From an uncultured Clostridium sp. (GTDB lineage Bacteria; Bacillota_A; Clostridia; Lachnospirales; Lachnospiraceae), in assembly GCA_945836785.1 (NCBI GenBank), contig CAMAMD010000042.1, positions 1-10,354 on the forward strand: a stretch of DNA of 10,354 nucleotides, read 5' to 3'. The translations under genes were made by a program, and so were the position numbers. The notes beneath the pieces are model-generated. The model was not told the origin of the DNA. It ran no database searches and was given only the letters and a program-made list of their open reading frames with translations. This document shows positions 7,442-10,354 of the stretch, piece after piece (the first letter of the stretch is position 1; every line of letters starts with the position of its first letter).

Positions 7442-7871
7442 GTGCCACACCTCCGGTCATAAAAATAAGCGTTCCCATTGCAATCGGAATTGACAAGTGT
7501 ATTTTTGTAAATCCATTTCCCCCTGCTGTCACAGAATTTCGTATAAGAATACAAACGCCATATACAGCAGTGATGAGAAAGGCCAACACCATAATGATCC
7601 ATACATCAACACATACAAATGAACCAATCATGGCAAGCATCTTAATGTCTCCGGCACCCACAATGCGAAACACAAATAAAACAAACAACACTCCAACCGG
7701 TATGAGCATACCGGTTAAACCTCCCAACATTCCCTGCATACCATTTCTGAATGTCTGGAATAACATTCCTGTAATGCAGCCAATCCCATTTAGGAGATTT
7801 GGAATCCTGTAAGTTCGCACATCAAAGGCGACAGCACCCGTGACAAACACAACCAACAATATGTAATGAAT
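7431..7871 (-). CDS. tadV: A24-family prepilin peptidase (TadV/CpaA), probable ATT start
   Basis: Polytopic membrane aspartyl protease that cleaves prepilins after Gly; 146 residues from the proposed start. Both catalytic motifs are present: FDVRTYRIPN (about residues 16-25, Asp17) and GAGDIK (about 72-77, Asp75), inside about five hydrophobic helices. The protein is the short form without the N-methylation domain, as in other Tad peptidases. The only well-placed start is an ATT at 7871, 7 bases after AGGAGG (7884-7879), giving MHYILLVVFVTGAVAFD. No in-frame ATG exists upstream. TTG codons at 7859 and 7856 are 19 or more bases from the ribosome binding site. It is the first gene of the tad operon and overlaps tadZ by 11 bases. 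Confidence 0.88.
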   Translation of the reverse strand: MHYILLVVFVTGAVAFDVRTYRIPNLLNGIGCITGMLFQTFRNGMQGMLGGLTGMLIPVGVLFVLFVFRIVGAGDIKMLAMIGSFVCVDVWIIMVLAFLITAVYGVCILIRNSVTAGGNGFTKIHLSIPIAMGTLIFMTGGVALGL

Positions 7872-7893
7872 GTTACATCCTCCTTTCCACTTG

Positions 7894-7970
7894 AATCATT
7901 TAGGAAATTTTGACTAAAAGAAAAATGATTGCAGCCCTGTATGGCAGAACGCCATAACCAAGCCACAATC
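7894..7970 (-). promoter_or_regulatory. Structured leader of the tad operon (attenuator or terminator-like)
   Basis: In the minus-strand transcript, GATTGTGGC (7970-7962) can pair with GCTGCAATC (7935-7927) as 9 bp including two G-U pairs. Inside it is a perfect 6-bp hairpin, TATGGC (7956-7951) with GCCATA (7945-7940). The outer stem is followed by ATTTTTCTTTT, an intrinsic-terminator-like tract. A competing perfect 8-bp pairing exists between AATCATTT (7930-7923) and AAATGATT (7901-7894). It shares bases with the first stem and ends about 9 bases before the ribosome binding site of the first gene. The two folds are mutually exclusive. It could terminate read-through from the peptidase gene, attenuate the operon, or both. 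No known riboswitch class was recognised. Confidence 0.5.
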
Positions 7971-7972
7971 AG

Positions 7973-8002
7973 ACTATAGCACACCCGATAATTTATTGTA
8001 AA
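7973..8002 (-). promoter_or_regulatory. Sigma-A-type promoter of the tad operon
   Basis: On the minus strand, TTTACA (8002-7997) and TATAGT (7978-7973) each match the consensus at 5 of 6 positions. The spacer is 18 bases and a TG extension precedes the -10 (TGCTATAGT). Transcription would begin near 7966-7969, leaving a leader of about 95-98 nt before the first gene. Confidence 0.72.
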
Positions 8003-8050
8003 GCTCTAAAAAGTATACAAACTCGCTAGAAATGCCACAGAAAACATACA

Positions 8051-9175
8051 TTAATTTGAAGATGGCAGAACCGCATAAACCCACAGATTTCTTATTTGCG
8101 GTGCCAGTTCCTCATAAGTCCAAAGCTTTGCACTGTTTTTACTGCTGTTCGGATCATTGACATGTATTTTCCCTTCCTCTATCTTTGTCAACACAATGAA
8201 ATGTCCTTCTGTCGTAAAATCTCCGGCTCCCACACTACATATAATAGGATGCCCTGCCTCAAGATTGTCATAAATCTCTGTTTTACTTAAGCCTATTGCA
8301 GTTCCGGTAATACCGAACGCCTCTGTCCCTTCCGACATCAATGTCCATTTGCTGCCGACACCATATTCATAATACCCATGTTCCTCCGCATAATCTGCTA
8401 CCACTTTAGGTGTAATTGACACATCCTGCGTCAGACCGGCAGCCACCATGGCAACGCATGTTGGTCCACAGCCCGTAGTTGCAATCATAAAATCCCCATA
8501 CCATGCATATCCCCATCGTTTGTCCCACTGCAAAAGCAACGGAATTTCACCCTCTTTAACCGTTTCTATCGTCTCCGCCACAGGCGAATCCTTCTCATAC
8601 AAATACGCAGACACAAAATCGACTGTCTCCGGGTACTTTGCCAGCATCTCCAACAATTCCTCCGGATAATATTCCGCACAGGCAAGTATATCCGCAACTC
8701 TCACATCTTCTTTCGCCTGTGCAATAAGTGACTCCGCATACTCCTGGGATACATACTCTTTTTCAAGGAATTCCGTCTCGCTATAAACTGCATTTTGCAT
8801 TTCCTCTCTTTGTTTTTGCCCGATACTATATATGCCGGACACCTGACACCCTGTGTTTGTAATACCTGTTAGAGCAAAACCCTGCTTAGACCATATAGCC
8901 TTATACCGCTCATCCATCGTTCCACTCATAACATCGGCACTGGTCTGTACCACATTCTGTTCCGACAGATGCTCCATCACATCCCCTGACATGGTAAGAT
9001 TCTGCAAACCAGCCTCCACCAGCCGGCTGTGCTCCGTGTATTTTCCCGACATACCAAATGCCACCACCGGAAGAGAAGCAAAAAACGCTACCTCAAAAAC
9101 GCAGGCTGCTACCTTTATAAAATGTATTATCCTCGCACCAGTTGTTTTTTCCCCAATTACCTGTTGCCTCTGCAT
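8051..9175 (-). CDS. Membrane-anchored C39-family cysteine peptidase
   Basis: 374 residues. A basic N-terminus is followed by one hydrophobic segment (about 20-42), consistent with a signal anchor or uncleaved signal, so the rest should be outside the cell. Residues about 45-205 form an N-terminal region with no recognised family. The C-terminal peptidase domain (about 208-374) has IPLLLQWDKRWG (Gln216 as likely oxyanion residue), TTGCGPTCVAM with catalytic Cys236, GHFIVL with His325 and VNDPNS with Asp341: the C39-like (papain-fold) triad. It is not fused to an ABC transporter, so it is not a bacteriocin exporter. The start is ATG 9175 with GAGGA 7 bases upstream. The gene stands alone between a terminator and the tad promoter. 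Its substrate is unknown; action on surface or pilus proteins is only a guess from location. Confidence 0.85.
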   Translation of the reverse strand: MQRQQVIGEKTTGARIIHFIKVAACVFEVAFFASLPVVAFGMSGKYTEHSRLVEAGLQNLTMSGDVMEHLSEQNVVQTSADVMSGTMDERYKAIWSKQGFALTGITNTGCQVSGIYSIGQKQREEMQNAVYSETEFLEKEYVSQEYAESLIAQAKEDVRVADILACAEYYPEELLEMLAKYPETVDFVSAYLYEKDSPVAETIETVKEGEIPLLLQWDKRWGYAWYGDFMIATTGCGPTCVAMVAAGLTQDVSITPKVVADYAEEHGYYEYGVGSKWTLMSEGTEAFGITGTAIGLSKTEIYDNLEAGHPIICSVGAGDFTTEGHFIVLTKIEEGKIHVNDPNSSKNSAKLWTYEELAPQIRNLWVYAVLPSSN

Positions 9176-9234
9176 AATGCTATCCTCACAATACTACACT
9201 TTTTGCATTCGCTAATTGCAAGAATCATTATGCA
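9171..9234 (-). promoter_or_regulatory. Inverted repeat able to sequester the start codon of the C39 peptidase gene
   Basis: In the transcript TGCATAATG (9234-9226) is perfectly complementary to CATTATGCA (9179-9171), and the second copy contains the ATG start codon (9175-9173). The ribosome binding site GAGGA lies in the enclosed loop. A smaller TTGCA/TGCAA hairpin (9221-9217 with 9207-9203) nests inside. This could lower translation; function is inferred only from pairing. Confidence 0.4.
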
Positions 9235-9444
9235 CATATCTTGAAATTTTATACGATACGATAATATTACAGATTTCAAAGATGAACAAAAAAAGCCTCC
9301 GACCTCTCCAATTACACTTTGTATATTGCAGAGGTGGAAAGCTTTTCTATTTCACTAAGTACCGGCATTCACAAACGGTTTTCCTCCATTATACATATAT
9401 CACATGCTATATTGGATTACCTTAGTGCGACAGCCCCTTTTATT
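9176..9444. other. Intergenic region between DHH phosphoesterase and C39 peptidase genes
   Basis: This 269-base stretch holds no credible gene. From the right, on the minus strand: a 7-bp inverted repeat CACTAAG/CTTAGTG (9427-9421 with 9359-9353); an isolated TATAAT (9393-9388) without a matching -35 box; the terminator at 9288-9341; an inverted repeat TTGAAAT/ATTTCAA (9279-9273 with 9247-9241) enclosing a tandem TATCG; and the start-codon repeat of the peptidase gene. No convincing promoter for the peptidase gene was identified. TTGCAA (9221-9216) and TGTAGT with 17-base spacing is a weak candidate. Confidence 0.5.
9288..9341 (-). terminator. Intrinsic terminator downstream of the DHH phosphoesterase gene
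   Basis: The minus-strand RNA forms a long hairpin. ACCTCT pairs with AGAGGT, extended outward by TTTCC with GGAGG across a one-base bulge (two G-U pairs), and inward by CAAT/ATTG and TACA/TGTA. It ends in C followed by seven T (9294-9288). It lies about 100 bases after the phosphoesterase stop codon and separates that gene from the peptidase gene. Confidence 0.82.
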
Positions 9445-10354
9445 TTATGCCTTATAATTTACAATCTCATCAATCAGTTTTGGAAGCTTCTCATCCATCT
9501 CCTCATCGCTGAACTGGCAGGTTCCTACTTTTTTGTGACCACCACCGCCATACTTGAGCATCAGGCTTCCTACATCCACATTTGACGTTTTGTTGATAAT
9601 GCTGTAGCCCACAGCCGCCGAACAGCCATGACCGCCTTTTCCGTTTACAATCCAAACGGATATGTTCTGTTCCGGATACAGACTGTAAATCATAAATCTG
9701 TTGCCGGTATATATCGGATCAACCCCGCGGAGATCAGATATGATAACATCTTTCTCTACCCGGGTATGTGCCTTAACCATCTCCTTGAACTTCTCTGTCT
9801 GCTCATTGTATACTTCAATACGCTCCTTGACATCAGGAAGATTCAAAATCTCCTCTGTTGTCATGGTTCTGCAGGCATCAATCAGTTCTTCCATCAACTT
9901 GTAATTCGGTATTGTAAAGTTTCTCCATCTTCCAAGACCGGTTCTCGGATCCATCAGAAATCCTACCAAAATCCATCCCTGTGGGTTCAATATCTCATCC
10001 ACGGTAAGATTACCGGAATCCACTTTATCCACAGCCTCCATCATATCATCAAACTGTGGAAACCGCTCACGACCGCCATAGTACTCATAAATAATTCTGG
10101 CACAGGATGGCGTAATTCTGCTCTCACCCTTATATTTTCCCGCAAGCTGATTTCTCTCGAATTCACTGGAATGATGATCAAACCACAATCCACAGCCTTC
10201 CACAAAAGGCACATTTGCCAGACAGTCATTCTCATCAATCGGAATTAATCCATCCTGCAAATCCTTTGGATGCGCAAATGTCCAATGGTCGATAATACCC
10301 GCCTCTTTCAAAAGTGCACCACATGCTAAGCCGTCAAAATCCGAACGTGTAACT
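9445..10354 (-). CDS. DHH/DHHA1-family phosphoesterase (5' end outside window)
   Basis: About 302 residues are visible, with the extreme N-terminus cut off at the window edge. The frame continues past an internal TTG at 10311 and begins VTRSDFDGLACGALL, the metal-binding Asp-x-Asp motif of DHH enzymes, showing that only a few residues are missing. The diagnostic WFDHHSSEF places the DHH triad at about residues 59-61. The C-terminal DHHA1 domain shows NGKGGHGCSAAVG and the glycine-rich GGGGHKKVGTCQF (about 269-281), used for substrate binding. Members cleave phosphodiester or pyrophosphate bonds (nanoRNA, pAp, cyclic dinucleotide products, polyphosphate) with Mn2+. Which substrate applies here cannot be read from the sequence. 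It is separated from the Tad genes by a terminator and looks like an independent housekeeping gene. Confidence 0.88.
   Translation of the reverse strand, partial: VTRSDFDGLACGALLKEAGIIDHWTFAHPKDLQDGLIPIDENDCLANVPFVEGCGLWFDHHSSEFERNQLAGKYKGESRITPSCARIIYEYYGGRERFPQFDDMMEAVDKVDSGNLTVDEILNPQGWILVGFLMDPRTGLGRWRNFTIPNYKLMEELIDACRTMTTEEILNLPDVKERIEVYNEQTEKFKEMVKAHTRVEKDVIISDLRGVDPIYTGNRFMIYSLYPEQNISVWIVNGKGGHGCSAAVGYSIINKTSNVDVGSLMLKYGGGGHKKVGTCQFSDEEMDEKLPKLIDEIVNYKA

Noticed and set aside
7894..7970. c-di-GMP riboswitch in the tad leader
   Set aside because: The conserved core motifs of the known c-di-GMP-I and -II classes are not recognisable; only a generic structured leader is claimed.
9349..9400. 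Short minus-strand peptides (13 codons from ATG 9396, or 5 codons from a GTG after GGAGG) before the terminator, suggesting a leader peptide
   Set aside because: No convincing promoter upstream, peptide lacks regulatory codon runs, and the terminator is adequately explained by the phosphoesterase gene.
9426..9441. TGCGACAGCCCCTTTT on the plus strand, resembling the 3' half of a terminator
   Set aside because: No complementary GGGGCTGTCGCA 5' half was found nearby.
9628..10248. Long plus-strand open frame (206 codons) opposite the DHH gene
   Set aside because: The minus-strand frame has clear DHH and DHHA1 motifs; the antisense frame has none and is a codon-bias shadow.

Overview
All ten genes lie on the minus strand, so the window reads biologically from right to left. 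Protein families, strong AGGAGG-type ribosome binding sites and an A/T-rich base composition point to a low-GC monoderm in Clostridia, most likely Lachnospiraceae. The markers are a Flp1-like pilin, a DUF5702 protein, a DUF6382-like protein start and a TadC with a large inserted domain. No outer-membrane secretin or its partners are present, as expected for a Gram-positive Tad system. The species cannot be named from this.

Right end (about 9176-10354): the 3' part of a DHH/DHHA1 phosphoesterase gene, then a 269-base intergenic region with a strong intrinsic terminator (9288-9341). Next (8051-9175) is a membrane-anchored C39-family cysteine peptidase. Its start codon is part of a 9-bp inverted repeat that could control translation.

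Centre and left (1-8002): one polycistronic Tad (tight adherence, type IVb pilus) operon. A good sigma-A promoter (7973-8002) is followed by a structured leader of about 95 nt. The gene order is prepilin peptidase (probable ATT start), TadZ, TadA ATPase, TadB, TadC, a 57-residue Flp1-like pilin missed by length-limited ORF calling, DUF5702 protein, a large intercistronic hairpin, two TadE-like pseudopilins, and the start of a DUF6382-like (probably FHA-linked) protein that runs off the left edge. Genes are separated by short gaps or overlap by up to 32 bases, indicating co-transcription and translational coupling.

Working model (family knowledge plus inference): the pilin and pseudopilins are cut by the A24 peptidase, extruded by the TadB/TadC platform driven by the TadA hexamer, and positioned by TadZ. 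DUF5702 and TadE proteins are envelope or tip components. The most unusual items are the near-palindromic 119-bp element at 1271-1389, whose base pairing fits the minus-strand RNA better than the plus strand; a TadE-like protein with two tandem His/Cys putative zinc-binding modules; the attenuator-like leader of the operon; and several non-AUG starts, including a probable ATT.
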